From positions 23,013,023 through 23,077,022 of the forward strand of contig CAXKWD010000007.1 in assembly GCA_964059195.1 (NCBI GenBank): DNA of 64,000 bases, read 5' to 3'. Below, piece after piece: positions 32,790-44,265 of the stretch. This stretch comes from Ectobius pallidus. Taxonomy: Eukaryota; Arthropoda; Insecta; Blattodea; Ectobiidae. The first letter of the stretch is position 1, and every line of letters starts with the position of its first letter. The notes under the pieces are model-generated. The model was not told where the DNA came from and searched no databases. It saw only the letters and a program-made list of their open reading frames with translations. The translations under genes and the position numbers were made by a program.

Positions 32790-33211
32790 TCAATTAATAA
32801 TGGCGGGCGAAGTCGCGGGCAGTATCGCGGACAATAAAAGTCCAAAGAAAATAACTCCTTCCCTTGAAAAATTATATAATTTCTTACAATTACACTGAAT
32901 TTATCAAATAAAATTCACACCATATTCATCTGTCAACAAACAGTTGAGAAACAATACGTATTATCAGTGTTAACATGTCGCTTTGGAACTGCATAATCGA
33001 ATATGAGATCGTTTTCCCAGGCGGCGCTTTCATATCGTGGAATGTACTCTAAAGCAGGAATTTTAACTGTTTCATTAATTATAAATGGCTTAGTTTATGA
33101 ATGATTCGCGTGCAAGTGTTAATAAATATAATGCTTTAATAATTATTATTATACTCTTAATTTTTAATTTTTCAATTAATTATCGTGGGCGAAGCTGCAG
33201 GCACCTGCTAG
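32790..33211 (+). mobile_element. Helitron 3' ends, family A (two successive termini)
   Basis: A first end-like hairpin GGCGGGCGAAGTCGCGGGCAG sits at 32802-32822 without CTAG. A second full 3' end follows: TATCGTGGGCGAAGC, then CACCTGCTAG ending at 33211 before T. The body between them (from about 32870) matches the 3' halves of the 25237 and 31100 copies. Confidence 0.7.
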
Positions 33212-34074
33212 TCGATTACATTTCCTAAGCTTTGTTACTGAAAGAAATATTGCAATGTTTTTATTTACGAGTGTATTATGATTGTAACTTTCACTGAAAT
33301 TCATTTCTGTCTGCGACCGGGCTTACGGTCAGTGTTTCTTTCAGAGGTTACCCCCCTGGGGAATGTAAGAAATACCCCAGAGAAAATGTTAAACTTTCCA
33401 ACTAAATTTAAATTTTCCAGTATGAACCAATAATATATCAATTTCTTATTTAAAAACCAAAATTTCACGAAAAAGAAACTCAGCATAGAGAATTTGTAGA
33501 GATTTTCAATAAATGTTACATCCGTACAATAAAAACAGACGACTCTGACGAAAAAATGCATGCTTTCATGCTTTTGTTGAATTCACAAATTCTGTAATAC
33601 CTGAAATGAACAATAGGTTTAGTAGGCAAGCTGAGGATTTAATTTAAGCATTTTCTTTTAAATATTTCCGAAAATCGGCCCATAACGGAGTCAGCTGTTA
33701 ACATACTCTGTCAGTAGATACATGGGTTTAATACAGATCAAGATCATTTTTAAACAGTTTTTAAATATTTTAAAGTTTTGGCTGCAAATGTGAATGACAA
33801 TGTATCACACGGGAAAAGTAGGCCTACTCTGAATGGGACTAAAACAATATATAGGCCTACTTCCCATTTCATTTGGATTGCGCATCCATCCTAATTGCTT
33901 TCTCTTCCTTCCTAATGACTTTACCATGAATAGAATTATTGTGACGAATAGAATTTTTTTCCTGATTTGGTCGAAAACGGCTCTACCAATTATCTTTAAA
34001 GTTTCTGCATGAATTGTATGATATTGTATGTATTACAATATACGGTATACTACATATTATAAAACAGTGAGTCC
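33212..34074. other. AT-rich stretch, nothing identified
   Basis: No coding motif. Two TAGGCCTA sites 33 bases apart (about 33819 and 33852). Confidence 0.4.
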
Positions 34075-34766
34075 CACGCAAGAGTTGGCCAACGACGCGG
34101 GTTTCTTCGTCGCGGTGGGCACAGCTCCAAGTCCCGAGCAATCGGGTGAAATATCGATGCAAATAAAGCCGCAATCGGTGTAATGATTCAGGTTCTCACA
34201 TTTACAGTAAAAATTACAATGAAAATAACCACGTACCTCATCACAATAGATGTTGGAAATGGTCTCCTCTTGCATCCACACAATACTGGCACCTTTTTTG
34301 GAAATTTTCTTTTACGTGCATAAGTTCAGCTTCCGAGACAGAGTTAATTTCTCTTGTGATAGGCCTATGTGATATTATCTTTAAGTTCTTCTAACAGCAT
34401 GTGAATATTTTTTTTATGGGGAAACTTGCAAATTTCCAATTTCCCATACATTAGAAGAACTTAAAAGACAATATCACAAGAGAAATTAATTCTATCTCGG
34501 AAGCTGAACTTATGCGCGTGAAAGAAAATTTCCTAAAAAAGTGCCAGTGTTGTGCGTATGCAAGAGGAGAACATTTCCAACATCTCTTGTGATGATGTAC
34601 GTGGTTATTTTCATTGTAATTTTAACTGTAAATGTGATAACCTGAGTCATTACACCGATCGCGGCTTTATTTGCGTAGATATTTCACTGATCGCTCGGGA
34701 GTTGGAGCTGTGCCCGCCGCGACGCAGAAAGCCGCGTCATTGGCGAACTCTCGCGTGGGACTCATG
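34075..34766. mobile_element. Foldback element 'GTTGGCC' with both arms (copies 2 and 3)
   Basis: The two ~300-bp arms are inverted copies: left begins CAGTGAGTCCCACGCAAGAG, right reverse-complemented begins CATGAGTCCCACGCGAGAG. TA follows the right end (34767-34768); the left flank is AA, so the duplication is imperfect. Each arm encodes, outwards, a peptide like ISNISCDDVRGYFHCNFNC and then HYTDRGFICVDIS. The centre (34400-34450) is unpaired and AT-rich. Confidence 0.85.
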
Positions 34767-34844
34767 TATATTGATTAGGAGTAGAACTTCCGTTTGAAAA
34801 AAATTTCCCTGCCAATTCTCTGAAAGATACTAAGTATAGGCCTA

Positions 34845-34947
34845 CAGGATGTTAATGAATAACACCGAAATATTTTACCTGCGTATAGAGGGGACACAGA
34901 AAATCAACTTTTATTAGTGGATTTCGGTGTTATTAATTAACACCCTG
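34845..34947. mobile_element. 103-bp deletion derivative of the 16951 MITE
   Basis: Left CAGGATGTTAATGAATAACA; right reverse-complemented CAGGGTGTTAATTAATAACA. TA at 34843-34844 and 34948-34949. Keeps TAGAGGGGACA and CAACTTTTATTAG of the long copy. The left TA is the second half of a TAGGCCTA site. Confidence 0.85.
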
Positions 34948-34949
34948 TA

Positions 34950-36355
34950 TAAGTCTTATAAACTACTCAAATCGTACACAAACTTTGAATGAAGCTGAAG
35001 CAACTGAATGCGCAGTACTGCAATATATTCGTTTACTTTACACTGGAATATTAATAGTAGAGGAACTTGTGTGGTTCACAACATTTTTTTTTCTGAAAGG
35101 AACACTGTAAAGGAAGCGATTCCAATCTCAATGAGGCTAGTGTCGTACGGTGTTGTACTTTTTTTGGTGGATGAGATAGGGAATTCAGGTAGGCCTATTT
35201 AGTGCTTTTCCTGCCTGCACGATTTCATTCCTCCAAAACCTCTGGCTTTCATAGCCCTCTCTTTTTCTTCATCTCGTTCATAATTCACATTTCGTAAAAG
35301 AAAAAAAATCGCCCGGCTAATTACCTGAAGCTTCATGTGGTGCTGACAGGGCTGCATGCAAATCTCACATTTAGCTTCTTAATGGGGCCTGAGAAATTGG
35401 TCAGGAATCCAACCAATGTGGAGCACTCTGATTAGGGGAGGTGGCGGTCCACATGACAAAAATATGGAGGATGTGAATAGGTTTGTTGATAAACATGTCC
35501 ATTTGACACCGTCGAACCCCTCATCCCAGCTCGTGGACAGCCTACAGGTCTGACTACCCTACGATTTTATTGTACCGGATGTCTAAAAATCCAGGTGCCT
35601 TAACTTACATAAATGTAAAGGATATCCCAGTCCTGTAATGGGAAATATTTTTAATAGGCCTTTCACTTTGAACCTCCTTAATTAACACATTTCTTTAATA
35701 TGAGGCTTTAACTAAAATTAAACTATTCTTCAAAGCTTTTACTAAAGAAATGATGTTTTCTTTACTATTTATCATATTTTAAATAGGGAGAAATGAGACA
35801 AATTAAGTAATAAAATTGCCTTTTGCAGTTGTTTTCCATTGCTTACAACATTCTTTTTTCTACGATAGTGTTTTCACCCATTTTCCTTCATATGATCTTG
35901 GATAGTTCATATGATCATGGTGGAAAGTCGAATTTCCAGTATGTAGAGCCGACAACCTAACTTACCACACTCCTTACCACATGTGTGGGCCACTATATCG
36001 AACCCAAGATCAGTATGCAGAAACTAAGTACCACGCAACTAGTTGCGCCAGCTAAATTGTTGTAACAAACTACAATAAATGCACATGACCATTAATAACT
36101 TGTAAGAACTGCCAGGGGAATGTAATCGATCACTACGAAGCACCGCTAACATGATCATGCATGTGATGAAGCAATGCACCAAGATAAACTATTACGGCGA
36201 TAAGGTTGGCACACTTGAAACAGATGCTTGTATTTCATTCTCATTTCGCGTAAGTTTTCCGGGGTTCTCCTACCGCAAAAAAATGCGAAACTTGTGTGTG
36301 AAGTGTAAGATTTCAGATTTTCCTGGCGAAGTTTATTCATAAAGGTTTCCTGGGT
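34950..36355. other. No gene identified
   Basis: About 1.4 kb. Short GC-richer patches around 35400-35600 do not translate into anything I recognise in any frame. Confidence 0.4.
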
Positions 36356-36359
36356 TGTC

Positions 36360-36735
36360 AGCCAGGTTTGTAGGTCAATAATGTCCGACGTTTCGGAGAC
36401 GAACGCTGCCTCCATTCTCAAGGTTGCTGAAGCTATTGAGCAGCGATGTGCTGAGCACGCCAGGTGCATTAGATTGGAATACCCGGAGAGGTCTGCGGTG
36501 GCAGAGCACACTATCAACGGGGGACCTCATCACAAAATCAAGTTTGCCCAGACAACTATTCTGTCCAAAACATCCAACTATTGGGACAGACTGATCAAGG
36601 AAGCGGTTGAAATTAAATTGGAACCCCATAACTTCAACAGAGATGGGGGCCTGGCCATCAACCCAACTTGGAACCGCTGCCTTAAAGAACTTAAAGTCAG
36701 CAGAGAGACATTGGCCCGGAAAAGGACCGATTGAA
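36360..36735 (+). pseudogene. Penelope-like element, C-terminal fragment (GIY-YIG end)
   Basis: The frame at 36381-36734 carries, from about 36430, AIEQRCAEHARCIRLEYPER, SAVAEHTINGG, TTILSKTSNYWDRLIKEAVE and the closing PHNFNRDGGLAINPTW. These are the end of the GIY-YIG endonuclease domain (the R..EH and late conserved residues) and the tail that follows it in Penelope-like elements. The first 17 residues come from a different sequence containing GTCCGACGTTTCGGAGACG, likely the element's terminal repeat, so the reverse transcriptase and the catalytic start of GIY-YIG are missing. Confidence 0.8.
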
Positions 36736-37018
36736 ATGATAGTGCCCCCTCATTGGTCGACTCCTCCCAATTTGTAGTAGTATATAATATATTACCCCCA
36801 CGGTGGCATAACAGAATCTCGGACATAGAAAAAACTCGCCTAGTTCGACTTTGTCTAGTTTTTTTCTAACTTTTCTCGATTCTTTTAAAACACACTTCTC
36901 AAACGAGTATCACAATATTCTATTGGGCAGTCACTATTAAACAATACATTTTAACGATGACTTATTAATATTTATTCTTATAATAATACAGTTTATTACT
37001 GTTTTTCCTTACTATACA

Positions 37019-37640
37019 CTAGCAAGTGACCGCGGCTTCGGCCACGATAATTAATTGAAAGATTAAGAACTAAGAGCAAAATAATTAAAACATTATGTTA
37101 TTAACACTTACACGCGAATAATTGATAAACAAAAAGATTAATAATTACAGTATAATGAAACAGCTAAAACCCCGGCTTTGGAGTACATTCCACGATTAGA
37201 AAGCGCCTCTACAGTAGCTGACATTATAAACAAACGAATCGACCAGGGTGAGCTCACAGAATCGAAACGATCGATAATTCCATGCGATATATTGAAAAAA
37301 GCAGAATGATTTTACTTTCAAGTTATTTAAAAAAAAAATCCAAATCTATATGCAATTGATTTGACAATTAAAATGTATTATCGGAAACTGATGCTTCGAT
37401 AGCGTAAAAAAATAAAATAAAATAAAAATTAAATTAAATTAAATTAAATTTAAAAAATCATGATTTCTCCCAATTCAACTCATAACTCCCGAATGAAAGG
37501 TAAAATTAAAAATCCGGATTCGAGGTGCATTTGGCACACTTCAGTCGACCTTTATTTAAAATTTCAGATTTCTGCATGAAGTAGATTTCGCTGGACTTAG
37601 CACACAGACAGACAAACACTTCCTCTTATTATTATAGAGG
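37019..37640 (-). mobile_element. Nonautonomous Helitron, family A (copy 2)
   Basis: Minus strand begins at 37640 with CCTCTATAATAATAAGAGG and ends in CTAG (37019-37022) before T. The 3' hairpin region is CGTGGCCGAAGCCGCGGTCAC. No coding capacity. The body resembles 18000-18800. Confidence 0.85.
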
Positions 37641-38345
37641 TAAATGGAAAAAAAAAAAATTCTAGGTACTTAGTTAGCACGATCAGAGATAATATCATTT
37701 GTATAACGTAATGTTTTACGCTTTACGGTTGCCTTAGTCTCGGATGACTGCGACTCCGTGGTTGAATATACCGTACAAGTAGTTTGCGAGCATTTCAATT
37801 CTTTCACTCTTGAGAGCAAACAATATATTTCTTGTAGAAACAAAAAGGAATGAAGGGGAAGACAAATAGGATATAGGCTGGTACGCAAAGCCACAAACGC
37901 AACAACTATGAGGTAAATCGGCGGATAACATGTGGAGTTTGGGAAGGAGCAGATCTAGAGATTGTCAAGCTTTCAACGGGATAGAAAAGGTTTTGGATAT
38001 GCTTTGTAGGAAGCACACAACACAGCTATTGGATTTGAAAGTAGAATGATGTGAGGAGTACCATTCTGTCAAGATTTTCACAACTCTCCTTTCTTCACTC
38101 TATATTCATAAATGTATGCTATATTAAAAATCTCTTTTGAAGGAGAGATAACTGAACAGCTGTTTTGCCACTGAAAGACTTCCTCCTTATAGTGTATTCA
38201 GGTTTAAAAGCAGCAAATGGGATTGAACTACGGCTAATTAAAATATTGTAGAGTGAATACCTAACAATGTTCATGTCAATTTGACTCTTGCAAAATAATT
38301 ATATTGGGTGGTAGACCTACAGTTCAGCTTGATCAATTTCTCAAC
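37641..38345. other. AT-rich stretch, nothing identified
   Basis: No repeat partner or protein motif recognised. Confidence 0.4.
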
Positions 38346-38539
38346 TTGATTCTTTTATTTTCCCTAGGTCTTTCGGTTGCACTAAACCATCTTCAGGGAA
38401 TCTCTCGCTTTTGTAGATTCACATTTAATAAGAAGAAAACTTAAATAAGTTCGTAGGCTTCCACGGCCGGTGTCATATATAAACTGGCAAATTATTATAT
38501 ATTTTTTTTCTAGGTAGGCCTATTTCTGTTACACTAAAC
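38346..38539. repeat. Tandem repeat unit 1 and start of unit 2
   Basis: A ~165-bp unit containing GCACTAAACCATCTTCAGGG and TTCGTAGGCTTCCACGGCCG (38378-38480) is followed directly by the start of a second unit (about 38505 on). That unit is cut at CACTAAAC by the hAT element and resumes at 39889-40005. Confidence 0.7.
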
Positions 38540-39888
38540 CAGTGACCGGCATGTTCCGTGCTCTGTGACGTCATACTACAGAGCAACCGCGCTCTTTGCT
38601 CGGCAATATCTCCGTACTGAGCGTGGAGGAAGGGTTCAACTGGCCAGTGGCGGAACGACGCCTATGCATTGGCAGAGTGCGCTCCGATCTTCGTAGATAG
38701 TATGGGAATAGCACAATTACAATGCATTTGTACGAAAACAAAATAGTACAACTGTGATAAATCAATGTAACAGAACAGTTTTGTTTGTAATGAAATTTAA
38801 TATAGGCCCTACTTACACTAATCTGAAATGCATCCAGGTGCGGATGCGTCAGGTTATTTAAATGAGGCTCCGAAACTACTATAAACATACAAATACATAA
38901 AACATAAGAATACTTTAAGGAGTACTGCAAAACTTTGTCTACTCGGAAACTGAAAAATGTTAAAGTATACAAAATATACAAAATACACAAAATATACAAA
39001 TTAAACTATACACCTTTGTGAGCACTATGCCAAGTATAGGCCTATTCAGACTTTTGATACACACCCTTACTTTGTGTCACTATCGTGCCCAAGCTCAAGG
39101 CATTGTCGAGATTTTTTCCCTCTTTTCTCGCGCACTAATTTTGCAATATTAGGAGACATAGTCTGGCTAACACACAAACGAGAACATTTTTCATGTTCTG
39201 ATCAGATAGGCGGTTTCCATGTTGTGGTTTGCAGATCTTCATACAAGAAAAGAACTATTCACATACATACGTCGATACAAATACCTAATACTCAACATTC
39301 TAGCAGCAAATATATTATGTAGTTGCCTGGGGAAATCTTCTATAAAATATAGATAGATCCTTTTTGTTTTGAAAGCAGTCTTTCATTTCAATATTCTTTT
39401 GCAAATCAATGACTTCTAGTTGCAATGACGTTGGAACACTGTCAACATCCACAGAAAATGGTGTCGCAAATATGCAAATATCGGATTGGTGTTTTGCAAA
39501 ATCTTGAAATCTGTAATAAAATATCCTGATCCAGTTCTTCTAATATTTGTACATAATTATTAATGTCTGTAATTGAATGACATACTGTAGACAACTTTGG
39601 AAAAATGTGGCGTGTCTCCGAGGGTGACCTGACGTTTCCGTAAGTCTAGTATTAATCTGAATGCACTAAATTTACCATACATTTCACTGATTAACTGACC
39701 TCTGCACCCTTGCCATGGTTAATGCACGCAATTCAATGTACCATCACGGCTCACCTTAACCCTACTGCTGCACTGAACGCCACTGCGCTAGTGCGTATTA
39801 ACAGGAATGCATCTCAACTGCTCGCTCTCTCAAGCTCTTGCGAGATGATCGGCTCTTACGTCACAACTGCAGCATCTGCCGGACACTG
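38540..39888 (-). mobile_element. hAT element, 1349 bp, transposase remnant
   Basis: Ends inverted: left CAGTGACCGGCATGTTCCG, right reverse-complemented CAGTGTCCGGCAGATGCTG; both are followed by a TGTGACGT motif further in. Perfect 8-bp duplication CACTAAAC (38532-38539 and 39889-39896), the hAT hallmark. Carries a short transposase remnant on the minus strand. Confidence 0.9.
39315..39545 (-). pseudogene. hAT transposase fragment (GTF2IRD2/ZBED-like)
   Basis: Minus strand reads FQDFAKHQSDICIFATPFSV and continues VDVDSVPTSLQLEVIDLQKN and LSIFYRRFPQ to a stop at 39315-39317. This segment precedes the C-terminal dimerisation region in hAT transposases of the type domesticated as GTF2IRD2 and ZBED proteins. 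The RNase H-like core and dimerisation domain are not found nearby. Confidence 0.75.
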
Positions 39889-40005
39889 CACTAAACCATC
39901 TTCAGGGAATCTCTCTCTTTTGTAGATTTACATTCAATAAGAAGAAAACTTACATAAGTTCGTAGGCTTCCACGGCCGGTGTCATGTATAAACTGATTGT
40001 GTTAG
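39889..40005. repeat. Tandem repeat unit 2, continued
   Basis: CACTAAACCATCTTCAGGGA onward matches 38379-38485 closely (TTCGTAGGCTTCCACGGCCG, GTGTCAT, TATAAACTG). It was continuous with 38505-38539 before the hAT insertion. Confidence 0.8.
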
Positions 40006-40645
40006 TTATTCGGGTTGGGCAGCGTCTTTACGATTTGGACATCCTGTCCTGTTCTTCTTCGGATAATTATCCATACTAAAATCAACAGGGTAGCCAACAC
40101 AACAAGAAGAAAACTTCATCACTGGCATCATTTTTTTAAAACTACTAAAATAAAACGACCCTAAATGATAAGTAAAATTAACTTTTTTATTTTCTTCTTC
40201 TTCTATGGCGTGTGAACTATTGAATGTATCTATAATTCTACAAGAGAGATTCCCAGAATATGGTTGAATGTTACCGAAAGGTCTAGGAATATTTAAAATA
40301 AAAATAAAATCTTTTTATTTTATTTCCTGGAAAATAAGATGGGATGGACAGAATCAGAATAATTGGATGAAATAAGAAATAATATTTCTGACTGCGCACG
40401 GAGAAGTTTTGTAATTAGCTCAGAAAGGTAAAAAAAACTTTCCTTATCAGAGGGCTGCCACATGAATGAACAGCTCTGACAAAAATACAAGATGAAATGA
40501 GATAAAATTTCACAAAATGTCATGATCCAATGTTTTTAAAAATCCCTCCATAAGTTAACTTATTATAAAAAATAATAATAATTCTAGTTTATATTTCTTA
40601 GTTGATATTAAAATAAATGTATTGCCAAAAGTTGATGTTCAATAA
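40006..40645. other. AT-rich stretch, nothing identified
   Basis: No motif recognised. Confidence 0.4.
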
Positions 40646-40647
40646 TT

Positions 40648-41022
40648 TTACTATCGAGCGAGGTGGCCAAGATGGTAACCTCTTGGACTCGCATTCTGGA
40701 GGTCCCAGGTTCAAATCCCGTGGCCGGGCGATTCGACATGGCTTTTTTCATGGCTTCCACAGCCATAAAGGCAAATGCCGAATTGGATATTTAAATACCA
40801 TGAATCATCTTGTATCTTGTACCATTTCATCTTGTATCATATCCATTTAAATTAATTGCAGTTGAAATTTACTCCATAAAAATACACCATTTTAATAGAA
40901 ACAATTGAATTCAATAGTTCCACGCCTAACCTACAACTGTACAGGTATAGACACACATCCCGAATTCCAGATATGGCCTCGCAGCTGAAAGGAGTATAAA
41001 TACAGCTGAATTAAAAAAAAAT
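40648..41022 (+). repeat. tRNA-derived SINE, family A (copy 1, full length)
   Basis: Head GAGCGAGGTGGCCAAGATGG (box A region) and box B GGTTCAAATCC, then CGTGGCCGGGCGATTCGACA. The 3' part ends ATACAGCTGAATT plus an A run. Other copies: 45045-45235, 47975-48335 (reverse), 59190-59517. Confidence 0.9.
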
Positions 41023-41029
41023 ACTTGTG

Positions 41030-41550
41030 TTTTCCCGTTATATTTGAGTAGGTAAAAAAAAAGGAGTAAATTTCGCTATTGTCAAATATAGTATAAAATA
41101 ACGTTTTTCGCGGAATATCCATCAAAATGTATGGATCTTAACACAGAAATCAACAGTTCTATTGAAAAGAGCCTCGTGCCGATAACCCGTAACCCTCTTA
41201 CTAGTCATGATTATATTACCAGTAAAAGGTATCTTTACCTTAAGTTAAACAAAGTTTCAAAATTGAAGCGTTTAAATTTATAAGGGTCTAAGTGCCAGAA
41301 TCATAATGTTCAGCTAATAATTTTAAATGGATCTATGTACCCGAAACAATGCATTTCAGAAAGGTTCAAGGTCCAGGGAGAGCCACGTTAGTAGCAATAA
41401 ATTCCAAGATATAGCGCTGGGTCTATCTCCGGCATGTCTTTCAGTGGGTCTAGTATTCTTTTCTACACAATCATGATTATGGAACTTAGACCCTTATAAA
41501 ACTGAAGGCTTCAATTGTTTTTCAGATCATTGTACAAACAAACAACAATG
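41030..41550. other. AT-rich stretch, nothing identified
   Basis: No structure seen. Confidence 0.4.
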
Positions 41551-41558
41551 CTGATCAG

Positions 41559-42305
41559 CAGGGCCCGGATTCTGATGACATAAAATTGTTTGAAAAATGA
41601 CCTATAAATGACTCAAAATTTTAAAGAAAATGACTTAAAAATTATAAAAAAATGACCTAAAAACTGATATTAGATTTATAAAAAATTATTATTGCACGCA
41701 CAAAGTTATAGACTAGTTTGTACATAATTTTAAAAGCTGTAATAACTGTAATGTTGTGAATATTCTTTTCTCATGGAATTTTATACTGCCACTGAGGCAC
41801 TGGCGAGTCAAAATTCGGCAGATCCTTTTGTGGTCTGCCGGATTATATTGTTGTTTATTGAGGGTAAACAATAGTTTGCACTCTCAAATCCAAGCAGGTG
41901 GCAGACTCAGGTCCCAAGTGAATCTAATAACAATAGTAATAAGCTATAATACAAAATTTTGGCGTTTCTTTGATTTTCACTTCCGACTGAGGCATGTTAA
42001 CACTTCAACGCCGAATTTTTCCTTCTTGCATTAAACAAACAAAACTTCAAAGACAGTACCGCTAGGGACGAAAAAAGTTAATACCCAAAATGACTAAATA
42101 AGGAAGAAAATGAGATGAAAATGACAAAATAATGACCTAAAATTGAAATAAATTCCGTAAAAATATAAAATTCATAAAATGAGAAAAATTACCCAATAAA
42201 AATGCATTTTTATAATCTAGAGGCCATGATTAGGATTTATCCACAAGTTGGCAATGTCTATGCAGTATCAATAAAAAATGACACATCATTAGAATCCGGG
42301 TCCTG
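41559..42305. mobile_element. Nonautonomous hAT element, 747 bp
   Basis: TIRs CAGGGCCCGGATTCTGATG and, reverse-complemented right, CAGGACCCGGATTCTAATG. 8-bp duplication CTGATCAG / CTGATCAC (41551-41558, 42306-42313), one mismatch. Both subterminal regions (41600-41670 and 42090-42150) hold several copies of AAATGACCTAAAA-like motifs, probably transposase-binding sites. No coding sequence. Confidence 0.9.
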
Positions 42306-42313
42306 CTGATCAC

Positions 42314-44250
42314 GAACTCTTTTAAGAAGCGTTGAACTGAAATGGGCTGATACAATTATTTTCTATAACAAAATATACAAAATTGCTACAAATAAATAAG
42401 CAAATAGTTATTTCTACTCATCGTTTTGTCACCTTAAAGAATACAGAGGCTATTTCAGAAGAAACAAACAATAAAAATAAACACTGAAACAACTTGTTGC
42501 CTACATCACACTATGGCTCGTGATGAAGTTACATATTGATATCAGTCATGTTTCTATTAGGAAAATAGGGTTAGGAGCTGTTTGAGATATTCTTTACTGA
42601 GCCGACACAAGCAAGGAAGCAAGAAGACTTCACAATATTCCTGTCGTGCACTCTCTCGATGTTTTCCTTTCATTCTTTCTACACAAAAGCTCTCGTTCCG
42701 CCCTCTTATTTCCTTCAAAAGCTTTTCAATATTCCACCTACAGCACTGTCGTTTAATTCCAGGCCAATGAAGTATGACTTTGTATTTTTCTACTGCTTTC
42801 AGTGTGTCCATTATTTCCCAAAACATTACGTTTAACTTCGTAATGTAGTTAAGTCCGCTGTTCTCTCTTATTTTGTATAACCAGTGAAACAAACTTTACA
42901 TACATGGAAAACGTACAGCTTGGCAGGAACAATCCATTGTGTTTTTAGGCTTTATTGTAATACTATATTGCGATACGAGTGCCTTGGAGGATGGAAGTAA
43001 AGTTTGAAAAGCGAGTCTTTTTAAATTTATGAGATTCTCCAATTTACTTAAGGCATGCACATAGTATTCAATGTTTTCTATGATAACTGTTTACTTAACA
43101 ATAAAATGTTACACAAGTGAAAACAATTATTCAGTCAGAACAGCTGTAGTAAAAAAGAAGAGTAGGCCTACTAACTTGTCGGATACAACGATTACTCCAA
43201 AGCAGGCAGTGTGCAGGCGCTTGTATGAAAAGTTAGCTTCTTGATGAATTATCATAAGTCAAAATTAAAAATTAAAAAGGATGTAAAGGCAGATAAAATT
43301 TGAATTATAAATTTCAAAACTAGGAAATATGTTTCTGTTCAATGTCTGAAATAATAAACACATGTAAAGTTGGTGGATTTGGTAGGCCTATACACCAGTG
43401 AAGTAAGTAGCGTGGTAAGTTAGGGTGACTGCACTGGGTGCAGAAAATTCAACTTTTCACCATGAGAGCATGGATAGGAGATGGATAGGAGATGGATAAA
43501 AGAAAATGCCATCATAGAAAAAGGTAGGCCTATTAGATATACAAAAATATAAGTCAAAGACTTATGTATAAATTTTAATTCGAAGTTGGTACGCCCTAAA
43601 CAGAAGGGTGATGTAAAAAAAGGCAAAAAGGTGAATGCTGTGGTGCCAATTTGTAGCATTCATTGAGGCTTACAAAGTAGAAGTGGACGTAGTGGTTAAT
43701 TATATTTGTTTCAACTTTATATTGTAGAAAAGATAAATATGGTATAACAACAACCGGCTTCTGAAATACAATTATCAATCTTTCAGTCGGTGACATCGAC
43801 AACAAAAAATGCATTTACATGAACAGGCAATTAAGATTTTAAAGTTAATTTTGTTGTGATATTTTATCTCCGCTAAACATACTTAAGCTGAAAACTTAAG
43901 AATGTTTTAAAATATTTTATTTTTAAAACCTACGTGCTTATTTTTATGGTTACTCTTAAGATATTTTAAATTTTAATTTAATTTAATTTTGTTTAATAAT
44001 GGACATCATCAATCGCAAAAGGCAATAATCTGGGTTTTCTACAAGAAGAGCCATTTACAATTATTACCAAGCTTTATAAATTTATTTCCTACATAAAGAT
44101 GTCATCTTGCCATAATTACGAAAATATTATGATACATATGTTTGGTTACGAGGACGTTGACCAAAAAAATGGTTCACACATCTTGTAAATACCCGATCTC
44201 TTACATGCGAAGGGATTAACCTGGATGGAGCAGTCGATAAGGAACTGGTT
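42314..44250. other. No gene identified
   Basis: Nearly 2 kb. The minus-strand frame at 42557-42892 (111 aa, basic and Cys-containing) is the longest here but shows no motif I recognise. Three TAGGCCTA sites lie between 43160 and 43530. Confidence 0.4.
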
Positions 44251-44265
44251 CTCTTTTTCTGTTTT

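Noticed and set aside
38571..38999. 142-codon open frame on the minus strand
   Set aside because: Low-complexity, Tyr/Leu/Ile-rich start and no family motif; lies within the left part of a nonautonomous hAT element.
42557..42892. 111-codon open frame on the minus strand
   Set aside because: No domain or motif recognised, no neighbours or repeats supporting it; kept only as a note.
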